A stretch of 64,000 nucleotides of DNA, taken from NCBI RefSeq assembly GCF_958979055.1, contig NC_084889.1, positions 34,663,951-34,727,950 of the forward strand, in the 5' to 3' direction. The stretch is from Alnus glutinosa (Eukaryota; Streptophyta; Magnoliopsida; Fagales; Betulaceae). This document shows, piece after piece, positions 34,448 through 45,875 of the stretch. The stretch's first letter is position 1; each line of letters starts with the position of its first letter. The notes below the pieces were generated by a model. The model was not told the origin of the DNA. It made no database searches and saw only the letters and a program-made list of their open reading frames with translations. A program made the translations under genes and the position numbers.

Positions 34448-35598
34448 GATCAATGGTTTCCTTAATTTAGAAAAAATTTAGGAACCAAACCATTTTTTTT
34501 TCTCTATATTATTTTTTCTCTTTTCTTCTTTTATTTTTTTTATTCATTTTTTTCTTCTCTCCTCTCTTGGCTTCTCCGTCCTCTCTCTCTCTCAAAACCC
34601 ACCACCCAACTACACCAGATCAAAGCCACCAACTGCCCCATTTGTCGTGCGCCGATCGTTAAAAGCACAGTCTAGTCGCCGTCGCCGGAGCCTAATGTCA
34701 ATAATTCCGGTCAAGGCGATGAAACCCAGTGGAAAATTCACAGTGTAGCGGCGGATCCGGTTTCCGCTGGTCTACAAATTCCACGGTTTCCTCTTGAGAA
34801 TTTATTTATCCTCCGCAAAAATAAATGCCCTGTTTCTCCTCACCCATTAATCCGGCCGGCGATGCTCTCAAGCCAATCTCATCGCTTTCTACCCTATGGA
34901 CGAAGTCAATCCATCCATTCCCGAATCGCCGGCAATTGTTCCCCACCCCAAACAAACAACAGCGTTCCCAAATTTTTCGAAACACCAAACTTTTCCCGAG
35001 AAAATCAAACAAGAAAGCCCAGATGAAAACGCAATTTCATGAAGGAGCAATAGATGACGACGATGAGCTGCGAAGATCCGATGACCATGTCTCCACGACG
35101 ATGAGCAATAGATGACGAAGGGCCCGGTGATCCATCTCTTTAACTTCGCCCAAGCGATAAGCATAAGCCAGCGATCCCCCGAGAAGCTGTTCAAGATCCT
35201 CGGCCTCTACGACGGGTTGATGGATTTGATTCCGGACATCGACGTGGGGAGGTGATTCTGGGGCTTGGGGCTTGGGGCTTTGCCGGGGTTGAAGAAATTT
35301 CGGATTTTGATTGAGTTTGAGCTGTGGAGACGTAGTCCGAAAATGGGTTTGTGGGGATTGAGAAAAGGGTGAGCCGGTGAGGAAGGTGGAAGGTGAAATT
35401 GAGGTGAAGACGATGGAGGACGGGAGAAGGAGGAAGGAGAGAGAGAGAGATGGTTTTTTTTTTGGATTATAATACCAAGGGTGACTATCTATTTTAGGGT
35501 AACTGTTATGGCATGGTTTTTGGTAATTTTTTTTTCACATTTTCCATATTTTTGGGAGAAAAAAAAAATCACTTATAGGACATCTGCTACTAGTGCTC
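34448..35598. mobile_element. TIR element carrying an EXO70 exon fragment (Pack-type candidate)
   Basis: Unit 2 shows uninterrupted sequence here, so 34448-35598 is inserted DNA. TAA flanks it at both ends (34445-34447, 35599-35601). The right terminus, inverted, reads GAGCACTAGTAGCAG, the same as the MITE 80 bp downstream (35680-36064). The left terminus (GATCAATGGTTTCC) is degraded. The interior is unusually GC-rich and contains coding-like sequence with an EXO70 end (35112-35255). A 3-bp TAA/TTA duplication and this terminus fit PIF/Harbinger. Gene capture by such an element is inferred. Confidence 0.6.
35112..35255 (+). pseudogene. EXO70 (EXO70B-like) C-terminal exon fragment
   Basis: In one frame: GPVIHLFNFAQAISISQRSP, then EKLFKILGLYDGLMDLIPDI, then DVGR and a stop at 35253-35255. 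The order GPVI-LLNFA-AISI-RRSPEKLFKIL-L-DAL-DLLPDI is the end of the CorA-EXO70 region in plant EXO70B-type exocyst subunits (vesicle tethering at the plasma membrane). The rest of the roughly 600-residue protein and the domain's C-terminal helices are absent, so it is a captured fragment. Confidence 0.75.
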
Positions 35599-35679
35599 TA
35601 AGGCAGTTGGACAGATGCATGGATAACAACTGACAGTAGTAAAACTCATCGTTTTGTGTAATAGTTTGGAGTTTATTAG

Positions 35680-36064
35680 AGCATTAGCAGCAAATTCTCA
35701 ACCATTTTCCCTATATTTAGAGAATAAAACTATTTTTTGTTTACCTATAAAAAAATACCTCACAATAGATTTCCTTACCTTTTTTTATATCAATTAAATG
35801 TTACTTTTTTACTCTTATTTTATTCTTTTTATCTCTTTCCTACTTTTTCTCTCTTCCCTATATCAATTAATTATATTTTTTTTATATTAAAATAATACAT
35901 AGGGAATGAATAGTAGACATGTATACATAGGGAATTACTATTCATTCCCAACCCCCTCATTTAAATATAGGATATCTGCTGTGAGAGGTTTTTTGATGTT
36001 TTTCATAAAATTTTCCCTACATATAGAAAATGAGACCAATATAGGGTAACTGCTACTAGTGCTC
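35680..36064. mobile_element. 385-bp PIF/Harbinger-type MITE
   Basis: The ends GAGCATTAGCAGCAAA and, inverted, GAGCACTAGTAGCAGT are TIRs. A TTA target duplication sits at 35677-35679 and 36065-36067. The interior is AT-rich with 'tatatttagag'-like arms repeated in inverse. No coding capacity. Confidence 0.85.
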
Positions 36065-36067
36065 TTA

Positions 36068-37544
36068 GCGGGTAAATACACGTTTTGTAAATAAGGCCTG
36101 TAAATGTGGTAATCTGTTTGGTATATGTGTTAGGTGGCTAGTAGATCCACTAGGTATAATAGTCCACTCAATTATTAGGCTGGATAGTGGATATCAAATG
36201 TCTAGTATCTTGTTCAGATTGTAAACCTTTGGAGCCTTTTGGTTGAGCTCCAATCAGCCATAATTCTACCTTTCAATAACAGTTCATAAATCCATCCATT
36301 CAATCCATACTCTGTTCTAATTCAAAAACAAGAAAATTCATTACACTCGTGATCAATTTTTCTTCCTCACAGTCAAAATCCAATTAAACTCAGAAAGACT
36401 CGTTTTGATGGACTTTTCCTTTGCTGAAAAATCAGATTGCCAATGGCGATGCCATTATTTAGACTAAAAGAACTTGTGTTAGAAACTCCAACCAAGTCTG
36501 GCATCACCAAATTGTATGGACAATGACAACTTTTTCATGAACAGGGTTATTTTTGTTCGGAAAAATCAAACATACATAATAAAGTGCATGTATTTTTTTT
36601 TCATTATAATTTAATTTCAAAATTCAATATATCACAGCAGCATCTCCTTTATTTATTTATTTTTTTTTTTTTTCATATGCTGCTAAATGAATTGTTTAGA
36701 GGCCTTACTTGATGTTTCAAGGCACTGCAACTTGGAGTTGTAGCCCATCAAAACTACTTTTGGTGAAGTAAATTGTCTTTCAATGAATCTTCTTTAATTA
36801 TTAGGGAAAAATGTTAGCCATATCTGCGCTATCACCCGAAAATGACTAATCAATTTAGAATTTTTTCCTTAGAATTACTTGTAAAGCTTAGTAAGCAAGT
36901 AATATGAGACTTAGTATCCATAAACATCTCTTATAAACTACCTACTCTCTATGTGGGTTACTCATCTTTTCAATATGGGACCGGAGTACTATTAGATAAA
37001 CTTTTTCCAAGTTTGAAAAAAGATGACCTACCTCAATTTTCAACAAAAAATCTTTCAAATAGATTTTCAGCTTCAAGCAGCTACCACTTCTTAAACAGCA
37101 CTACTAGGAAAGCATTTAACAACATTAAAAAAGCAGCCCAATAATGACCTTCAAAACTTTTCAAAGCAAATACTCATACATAGCTTCTACTGGAGTAAGC
37201 ACTAGCAGCATTTACCCACAACCTAGAAATCAGCATTTTTCAATGCAAATACTAATTTACAGCTTCTATTGGAGTAAGCAGCATTTTTCAAAGCAAATAT
37301 TCCTACAGTTTACTTTTTCTTCCCTTTTTTCAACCACGCTCTCTTCTTCCTCCTCATGAGAGCCTCTACCTCATACATAGGAATTTTCCCCTTTTCATGT
37401 TATTTGCATCTCCATCTTTATTACTCGGTGCCAAAATCATAGTAATTTCTATTTCTTGCTCAATTGTATTTAGCTATCAATACATAGATATGAACTAATA
37501 TTTTGTGCTATTTTGAGAAAAATAGCACCACAACCCTTTGTAAA
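36068..37544. other. Spacer of unit 4, shared with unit 1
   Basis: Matches 960-2360 of unit 1, including the degenerate tandem repeat (37159-37310). Units 2 and 3 lack the block up to about 37010. No gene is seen. Confidence 0.6.
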
Positions 37545-37802
37545 AATACTTACATAGAGGTTGCAACACACAAATATTGTATTTTAACATAAAACCTCAC
37601 AATATTCTTTTGGATGAAAAATTTTGCCCAAAAATATGTCCTAGAGAAGAAAGTATCATATCAATGTTGGGTGCAAGAGAAACTGTAGGATATCGCTCTG
37701 GAAGTATTTTATAAAAATTCTAGAGCGGTCTCTCACAAGTCAGATGTTTATAGCTATAGACTATAGAATGGTAGTTTTTGAAATAGTTGGGAAAGAAGGA
37801 AT
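37545..37802 (+). pseudogene. LRK10L/PR5K-type receptor kinase pseudogene, unit 4
   Basis: Keeps more of the activation loop than the other copies ([15 protein letters not shown], part of the expected GARGTVGYIAPE region) before SHKSDVYSY. It has lost the KISDFDLAK codons and has in-frame stops. It shows the ancestral remnant was longer than in units 1-3. Confidence 0.78.
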
Positions 37803-37991
37803 AAAGATCTTGAGATTGATTATGGAAAAGCAAGAAATTCTTTTTGGGAAAAAAGATAGAAAAAAACCATTTTCATTTTCATTATTTTATTATTCTTTTC
37901 CAAGAAGATTCCTTGAAAATATATGTTTAAAATTAAATTATAATAAAAAAAAACCTTTGAGTAGCATGGGCTATAGGCTAGTATTTTTAAA

Positions 37992-38102
37992 GAGTAATGC
38001 TACTTTTTCACGACCATTTCACACCGATTGATGTGACATATTTTAAGCAGTTTTTATTTTGTTTTTTTAAGGTGAAATGGGTGTGAAAAACGAGATTATT
38101 TT
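37992..38102. mobile_element. MITE with GAGTAATG-type terminus, unit 4 (degraded)
   Basis: Left end GAGTAATGCTACTTTTTCAC, with a degraded right end (...GTGTGAAAAACGAGATTATT). Same site as 3191, 13528 and 23813. Confidence 0.5.
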
Positions 38103-38561
38103 TTTAAAAAAAAATGCATGTGAGAATCACATAAATAGATAAAAAAAAAAATAATAATAAAAAAAAAAAAAATACATGCGAGAATTATATACCCTAAAGA
38201 TAGATATCACTTTAATAAATTGGATTGAAATAATTTTTTTCTAACCCAATTTAGAAGAAAACTATGTCCTAACTTTTTGCGTAAGCTTTGCAACATAACT
38301 GGTTTTATATAAAAGAAGGAATGTATGACCTAAGTACAAAATGAGAGAGTGAAAGCAGATAAACAAAATAAGTCCCTCAAAACCCATAAGATGGGTGGGA
38401 GGGTACACAAACCTTATAGGCCACTATTATAAAGCAAAACAGTTCTAATAATTATCACAAAAAGCAAGCTATAGAACAAATTAACTACAAACAGACACTC
38501 TTATTAGCTAACTATTTGCTATATCTTTTATGTCCTTAAATATGGTAATGTGTAACTGAGA

Positions 38562-41500
38562 TTATAGTCCTCCTGCTTTAGAAGTTCTGTCATTATCTTG
38601 TGGCTTCAACCCAGATAAAAGCTTCAGTGCATCTTCCATTGATGGCCGATCAGATGTCCTACTTCTAGTGCAGAGGAAGGCAACTTCAAGAACAAGTTTT
38701 ATCTCCTCTTGCACAGAGGGTTTAGAATCAGCTTCATTCTCATTGTAAATTTCTCTTAAAAGAACCTCCCTTGGCTTGCTGTGTATGCTTGTCCCCGCAT
38801 CTGTCAACTTCCCATTTGTTAAAATTTCCACAATGATCTCTCCAAAGTTGTAAACATCCATGTAAAGCTCCTCTTTTATGGTATTGTTGAATTCACCTGT
38901 TCAAAGATGAAAAAAAGAAAAGAAAAGAAAAAACCTTAAGGACTGCTTCTATTCCTGAATAGAGACTATGAGAATAAATTTAATCAGTAGAGAGGCTGAT
39001 ATACAAAAAGATATCGAACTCTGGAAAAATTTCCCTTTCAAACGTCTTTCATGTCTCTGTAGGTAACATAGACTGGTTTCTTATGCTCTGTTTTGAAATA
39101 GTAGAGATAATTTGCTATTCATGATTGTATGTTGTGATTGCAAACGAATATTATTCTTGATGCTATTGACAAAACAAGCAACAACTTTCTTTTGATTTTT
39201 CAAAGCTTATAAAGTATATGTACAGGTTGTTCAGACATTCTCTCAACATTGGTAATCTTGGAATGTTTGGTGAAAGCATTAATTTGTTTGTTTGACACGA
39301 AGGGAATAAGCATTTCCTATCGGCTTAAACTTTTGGGGTAATTGGTGATTTAACATGGTATTAGAGCAAATGTCATGAGTTCGAATCTGACTCTCAAAGT
39401 TTACCCCAATTTCAATTAAATATTCCACGTAGTGTTAGAATATTCATTAAACGATTAAATTTACCATTTCCTATTAGTTTAAGCTTTTGAGACAACCGAT
39501 GATTTAATAGTTGTTTATAGAGAAAAATCCTCATAACAGCTTACATGTTCTAAATGAAAGAATAATGTTTAGTTTATGCATACCTGTTTCCTTCTTGGAA
39601 GCTGTTGGAAATGAACCTTTATTCAACTGTACCAGATATTTGAAACCCAACTCTGCCAAATGGGGTTCCATGTTTTCATCAAACACTATGTTACTTGACT
39701 TCAAATCTCCATGAGGAATTGCTGGATAACAGTCATGATGAAGGAAGCAAAGTCCCTTTGCAATCCCAACAATAATTTTGTACTTGGATGCCCAGTCCCT
39801 TTTCATTCTCATCTTCTCAGCCAAATTCCCGTTAGGCAAGTAATCATACAAAAGATAAGCCAAGTGCTTGTTGTAGCAAAATCCCAGTAATCTAATCAAA
39901 TTCTTGTGCCTTGCATTTCCCATACGTGTTATGAATTCTGACATGACACTCATTCTCTTTGCTTCCCATTCAATTTTCCTCACCAAAACTGTTATGCCTG
40001 TGGGCAGGACTGCTTTGCAAGCTGAAGCTGATGGTGCTTGCATTGTTTCTGTGGATTCTGTAGAACTGAAGCTCCTCAAAACATCATTTGCTGTGAATCG
40101 AGGGAGTCCATGAAATGAGACCATCTTCCACTGGCCTTTAAATCCTCTTTGGAAATAAATTATACCAAGCACTGATGCTGCAATGAATATAACCACCCCT
40201 GCACACAGTAGCAGGACCCATGTAAGCTTCCCTGTGCCTTTGCTTCCCAATATTGCAATTGAACCAGGACATGGTCGCAGTGGTGCTCCACATAGCTGAG
40301 GATTTCCAACAAATGCACTGCTACCCATTGATCTAAACAACTTTTCTGAAGGAATAGAACCGGTGATATCATTGAAAGAAACATTCAACAGTAGTAAGCT
40401 TGTAGAACTACCAAACCTCACAGGTATTGGGCCATTGAAACTATTGTGTGATAGGTCTAGGACACCAAGAACAGGAAGAATTGCAAGCTCTTCAGGTATA
40501 TGGCCTGACAAATTATTGTTTGCTAAATGCATCCTCTCTAGAAGCTGGCAATTAGAAACACTTTTTGGGACAGTTCCTGATAAATTGTTCATGTTCAGTT
40601 CGATGACAGAAATGGATTTGCAAGATTGGAATGGAGGAATATTGCCTGAGATACTACAAGAGGATGCTGAAAAGTTCTGAAGATGTGGCAAAGACCATGT
40701 TTCTGCAGGGACGATGCCTCCTAATCCTTGGTTGTTAGAGATATTGAAGTACTCAAGCTTGGAAGCTTGGGAAATATCTGCCGGAATCCCACCTGTAAAC
40801 TTGTTCCTGGATAAGTCCACGTAACTGATACCAGAAAGATGGCTGAATTTCAAAGGGATTTCACCTGAGAATGAATTATCTTCAAGTCGAAGACGAACAA
40901 GTGAAGAACAATTTGAGAGAGATGGTGAGAGACTGCCCGAAAATTGATTCGAAAACAAGATCAACTTAAATAGCATGCCTTCCGAACATATATCAGGTGG
41001 AATGCTGCCAATGAAATTGTTTGTGGAAACATCCACCCACTTGAGTTTGGAGTTTCTGCCCAAGCTATGAGGAAGTGACCCAGAGAAGAAATTGTTCCAT
41101 ATAAGAAGAGTTTCCAGTGATGGAAGTTCTGCAATTCCTTCAGGGACAGTACCATTCATCTCATTGTACATAAGACTGAGGAGTCTCAGGTTTTTCAACT
41201 CTGCAAAGCTCTCAGGTATAGGCCCAGAAATTTGGTTATCAGAAAGATCCAAGTCTGTGAGAGGCATGATTCTGCCCAACTCCCATGGTATCAATCCTGT
41301 GAGCTGGTTTCTGAATAGAAAAACTGATTGCAGCTTGGTGAGATTGGAGAGTTGCTTTGGTAATGGGCCAGAGAGATTTGCACCAGCAATATCAAGATAC
41401 TGGAGCTCACTCATGTTTCCCAATTCCCATGGAATACTTCCTTGATAAGTGTTGTAGCCAATTTCCATATGGGTGACTGTTTTTAGATTACCCAGTTCTG

Positions 41501-42143
41501 GTGGTATATTACCACTCAGAAGATTTCCTGCCAGGTGAAGAAACTCAAGGCTCTTGAAAGAACCATATTCTGATGGGATTGGTCCCTTGAAATAACTCCC
41601 AGCTAAATTAAGAACCTTGAGATTGTCAAGCTGGGAAACTTCAATTGGCAATGGCCCTGAAAAGCTGTTGCTGAAGGCATCAAACAGGCCCAGGTTCCTG
41701 ACACCAGATATCCCCCTGGGAAAGTGGCCAGAAAAATTGTTTCTCCTGATAGCTAAGCTTCTTAGACTGGTGAGGTTGAAAATTTCCACAGGAAGCGGCC
41801 CAGAGAAAAAGTTGTGGCTGAGGTTGAGATTAACAAGATCAGTGAAGACATTGAATTGCTTCCCCGTAATTACACCAGCAAGATTCTTCATAGAAAGGTC
41901 TAAACCAGTAACAATGGTACTGTTCTTGTTGCAAGTGATGCCAGACCAAGAACATGCATATACTTCTCCTCCAGGTGCATTCCCTCCAGAAGGCAGAAGC
42001 CAGTCGTTCAAACTGTGATAATCATCTACAAGCTCAGATTTTAGACTCAAAAGTGCCTCCGAGAAGGGATCAATGGCTGAGACCACAAAGATGAACATGG
42101 AAGCAAGAAGAAGATTGTAAGACAAGCACTGGAAAATCTCCAT
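38562..42143 (-). CDS. LRR receptor-like protein, MOL1-like, with degenerate kinase domain
   Basis: Two exons, 42143-39584 and 38896-38562, joined GT..AG in phase 1, giving 964 aa. The ATG at 42143 is the first in the frame and opens a signal peptide (MEIFQCLSYNLLLASMFIFV). An N-terminal LRR cap with CSWSGITC is followed by about twenty plant LRRs (NLSHNFFSGPLP, and so on). The TM span is KLTWVLLLCAGVVIFIAASV. The kinase region lacks a glycine loop, reads HGDLKSSN in place of HRDLK and AELGF in place of DFG, so phosphotransfer is unlikely. The sequence agrees along its length with my recollection of Arabidopsis MOL1 (At5g51350), an LRR-RLK acting on cambium and lateral growth, including its atypical HGD and LAE-GF motifs. 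The intron holds a small LTR element. Confidence 0.93.
39264..39509 (+). mobile_element. SMART-like miniature LTR element in the MOL1 intron
   Basis: Two short repeats (about 39264-39355 and 39433-39509) share 'cctat..g.ttaa.cttttg' and '.gatgatttaa.a' tails. The first ends ..TTTAACA and is followed directly by TGGTATTAGAGC (39356-39367), an initiator-Met tRNA primer site with one change. The second begins TGTTAGAATATTCATTAAAC. This matches the layout of very small plant LTR elements (SMART/TRIM). It lies in the same intron on the opposite strand to the gene. Confidence 0.65.
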
Positions 42144-42787
42144 TGGAAATCGCAGTGCATGAGAAAGAGGGACAACAGTGAAGACCCAAGAAAAGAGAAC
42201 TGTCAGCTTATAATAACATAAATAGTATTTGTTTTGCTGAGCAAGGAATTCATGGGGACTAGAGAAAGTGAAGTTCAACTGTGAATAAAAGCACAGGGAG
42301 AATGAGTGAACGAGTACTGTATAGTGTTTAGTTGATATATGGGAATATTATTGGGTTGCTTTGGGAGCAAGAGGGGACCTCTGTGTTTTTGTTTATTTGG
42401 GTGGTGTTGGCCATTAGGGAATAAAGCTTTTATATCTGGGGGGGCATCTTTTTCTTCCTTTTCACTGCTGAGAATCCAATAAGTTAGCACCCCCTGACTA
42501 ATTTTGAATTGGTATTTGAACACTGTGGGACATGAAAGGAAATCATCAATATCCATGTTTTATGTTTTATGTAATAAAAAGGATAATGGTGTCTTGTATG
42601 GCCTATTTGGGTTGGCTAGATTGAACCAAATTGCTGAATTTCAAGTAAGGTGGAGCATTCTGTAAGAAAGGCATATAAGAATTGAAAATAATGGACATCT
42701 ATTGAGATATTGCCATTAGCTTCTTTTAACTATTATTTTATGGACAAACTTTAATTTTCCTGGGTCGAAATAATTTTCTTTAAATTA
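42144..42787. other. Upstream region of the MOL1-like gene
   Basis: 5' leader and promoter region on the minus strand. The coding frame extends upstream to about 42278 but without an ATG. No element was recognised with confidence. Confidence 0.4.
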
Positions 42788-43250
42788 GGGTACGTTTGGG
42801 TTTGCGATTTCAAAACCTACGATTTTAAAACGTGTGATTTTAAAATGCGATTTTTAAAAATGCAGTTAAGCATTTGACATTTAAAATATTAGTTTAGCCT
42901 TTAAAATCGCGTATATTTTAAAAGAGAAATGCTACACATACTCACAAGTGATGATTCCCTGATGTGCCAGTGAAAAGCACCATTGGATGCTATATGTACT
43001 TTTATTTGTTATTTCATCCAATAATTATTTTCACTACTACGTCAAAGAGTGAACACTTCGAAGTATGTGTAACACTCTTCTTTTTTAAAAATGCATTCTT
43101 TTCCCTGCAATTTGAAAACACAGATTTTTCTTCGTATTTAAATCGAAATTTCTTTCCTTTTTTAACGTACACCCAAACTATATAGTTTTTGCAAATTTGA
43201 TTTAAAATCATACTTTTAGTCTGTGAAATCACAGTGCCAAACGCACTCTC
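42788..43250. mobile_element. hAT-like MITE
   Basis: The left end GGGTACGTTTGGGTTTGCGA and the right end, inverted (GAGAGTGCGTTTGGC), resemble hAT-type termini common in dicots. Both arms continue with GATTTC and runs of GATTTTAAAA. The element is interrupted by another MITE (42924-43080). A clean 8-bp duplication is not visible. Confidence 0.6.
42924..43080. mobile_element. MITE nested in the hAT-like element
   Basis: GAGAAATGCTACACATACTC at the left and, inverted, GAAGAGTGTTACACATACTT at the right. Both arms include a C(A/G)AGTGTTCAC-like segment. It sits inside 42788-43250, so it is younger. Confidence 0.6.
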
Positions 43251-43947
43251 AATCTATTAAAGCTAACACATGTAAAAAAAATGCATAGAAAAATTATTAT
43301 ATATATTTTGAATAAATGTCAGTCTAATAGACTGCATTGGAAAAAAAAAATTGATGGAATCCTGTTTGTAGGAAAACTTAATTCTTATTTTATTTTTAAG
43401 ACTTTGTTCTTATTTTATTTTTACCATTTTCTTTTCCATGTCAATTATTTCTGTGATCATGGAGCATAATGCATGGGGATATATAAAGAACCTGAAAGGA
43501 ATATTATGGCATGATTGTGTTACCACCAAAAAAAAAGGTTTGATCACAGTAATAGAGTTCAGAGGTGCCAACTAAACGGCTATAAAACTCATCCTTTTGT
43601 TTTTTTGTATCCTTGCTAATGCCCAAGTGAAAAGGGATATGCTCCTTGCTAGGTTTCTTTAACAGGGGTCTTAGAAACAGCTGGCTTTTCCACAAGTTCA
43701 CTAATTACAGTGCATAGTATAATAAAGATTGACCTTATTTACAGCAAAATAACTTATTCGCTTGCCGACTGTTTCAAAAACCGTCATTTTTTACCACACT
43801 TTTTTTAGTGTTGAGACCAAGAAACCATTGGACCGAGCCAACTGTTAATTTATTTATATAGTATTTTTTGTAGTGTATTAAACTGTTTCGGGGCGATTGA
43901 TATTAGGGCTCCCACCCCTTCCATTTGTATTTAGTTTCCTTATCTTA

Positions 43948-43981
<34 letters not shown>

Positions 43982-45010
43982 ATATGGCTTGAATAAGTTG
44001 CATTATACATAGTAATATGGCCGAACCACCCAGGTATTCTATAGGGTACAATACATTTTTTTTAATGAACGGTTCAGGTTATGCTAGTCATGCAAACAAG
44101 TAGCTTGAATGACTTTAGTTGGATAGTCGGTCACCCCCAAAACGGTGGTTTGAGAATGGCCGAACCAGCTGCAATGGCCTGTCTGGCCACTCAAGTTACT
44201 TTTTTCTTCTTTCTTTTTTTTTTTTTTTTCTTATTTTGTATTGACATGATCTGTATTGCACACGGTCAAGAGGATTATTCTACCATCCCCAACCGCCCAC
44301 CCAAGTCATTTTTATTTTTTAAAAACCTGTTTTGTATTGCTGAGATGATCTGTATTGCACCCCAAATATATCATGCAAGTGGATGACTGTATTACCCACG
44401 TATTTAATTTAATGCATGTCGGTAATATATATATATATATACATATGCAGCCAAGGGGTAAGCCATTGGTAGGATTCACCAAGCTTTTGAAGTGACAGTG
44501 GCAGGTGCAAGGAAGGCAAAGCATAAAGACAAGGATTGTGATAAAAAGGAGAGTTGCCTTTTCCTTGATTTATCATTGAGCTTCCGCTTTTGGCTCCTTG
44601 AACGGCAAAAAAGGTAAACCCCCACCCCCCTTCTTGACATGTGTGAACCTTGCCAGTGAGTCCCCTCCGATCGTTGTACAAAAAAATCCCAGATATAATT
44701 ATAATTTTAGGAAACATGAACATGTATATATAATGATGAAATGTGATGCATGATTTCCGGGGTCCCCTGATTAACCTCTGGGGACAAAAAATCGATTTTA
44801 TGATTACACGTGCAGTCACAAAATTTTATGGATACACGTGTAGGTGATTTACACGTGGTAAGTATCACGTCAGCTTGTAAACTTGTAAACGTAATGAATA
44901 CGTGATGGTGCACGTTTTAGTGGCCGGAGTGATAAGTTCTAAACTGTCACGTTACTTTTTAAGAAATTTATAGTAAAAATTGTAGTATTTCTAACAAAAT
45001 TTAGTTTTCA
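43251..45010. other. Intergenic region
   Basis: No gene recognised. Holds an A-run of about 29 bases (43952-43980), a T-run (about 44212-44230) and a short TA tract (about 44426-44440). Short open frames here show no recognisable domain. Confidence 0.5.
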
Positions 45011-45107
45011 AGGAGTAGCTCAATCGGTTGAGGACCACGCCTCATGAAGCGGAGGTCACTACTTCGAATCCTAATTCTCTTATTTGTGGGGACATGCAAA
45101 AAAAAAA
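45011..45107 (+). mobile_element. tRNA-derived SINE head
   Basis: Starts AGGAGTAGCTCAATCGGTTG, with a box A (TAGCTCAATCGG, 45016-45027) and a box B-like ACTTCGAATCC (about 45061-45071), and a CAT at the anticodon position. The T arm and acceptor ends do not pair, so it is not a working tRNA. An A-run near 45098 may be the element's tail. Confidence 0.55.
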
Positions 45108-45182
45108 TATATTCACAGTGAAAAAAATCATCTCATATAACAATTTTATAGTGTTGTAACCGTTCTTTCATGTGATTTATGA

Positions 45183-45340
45183 ATTCGGATTGCTAACAAT
45201 ATGAACAATAAATGTAAGAGTTCCTATGGAGTCCATCTGTCCGAATAGATTAACGAACCACCTAAGACCTGCTCGAACAAATAAACTCCATAAAAATTCT
45301 CTCACATTTACCGTTTGAATTATTAACGATCCCGGCAATA
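45183..45340. mobile_element. 158-bp fold-back MITE
   Basis: The left arm 'attcggattgctaacaat' and following 'aataaatgtaagag..tatggagt' recur inverted at the right ('actccataaaaattctctcacatttacc... attaacgatcccggcaat'). Arms of about 65 bp face each other with a short centre. Confidence 0.65.
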
Positions 45341-45875
45341 AAATTGCAGGAGATCTACACCCATGAACTTGCCTGAAAGAACACGTACAAGATGTGTCTT
45401 CTTCCTTTTAAACCGAGCTGACATTGAAGCTTGTCCTCTATAATTCAATACTGCACAAAAATTTTGTCCTTTTCTTTTATACTCTGCAAAAGGTTAGACT
45501 GATGCCTGTCCATGCTTCAATATATGAGCAGAAACAGCAAGGTAATCAATTTTTTTGGGTAGTACTCATCACGAGAGAGACCTGCAATTCTTCAGTGTTC
45601 TCGTGACAATTTATTGCAATTGAATGTGAACAATCATGTACCAACATTCTCTCTCTAGTCTATTCGGGCAGCTAATAAGAGTGTCTCAATACTGTTTACT
45701 TGTTCATACAAGCGTTTGGACAGCTCGAAATGCGGGGTCTACCTACTCAGGGAGATGAACCCTATCGGATTCTCCTTCATTAACTATCCGAATTGATTAA
45801 AATTTAGTTAGCCGAATTACAGACAATTCATGTCCTTGAATACGCCAAGCACAATTGAACAACCAAATTTTAACA
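45341..45875. other. Intergenic region
   Basis: No gene or element recognised. Codon-like stretches around 45380-45600 have no known domain. Confidence 0.4.

Larger units (their letters stand above)
33310..38734. repeat. Truncated array unit 4
   Basis: Begins like the other units but contains no GH18 kinase. Homology to units 1-3 runs through the LRK10L remnant and ends inside exon 2 of the MOL1-like gene at 38734, the base corresponding to breakpoints 3934, 14261 and 24553. This is therefore the original right-hand flank from which the duplicated MOL1 tails derive. Confidence 0.85.

Noticed and set aside
34825..35115. Open frames on both strands 5' of the EXO70 fragment
   Set aside because: No recognisable domain and the frames conflict with each other. 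Treated as captured or element DNA.
42144..42278. N-terminal extension of the MOL1-like frame
   Set aside because: The upstream frame has no ATG, and the ATG at 42143 begins a clear signal peptide.
45011..45085. Functional tRNA gene
   Set aside because: Box A and B are present, but the acceptor and T stems do not pair. More likely a SINE head.
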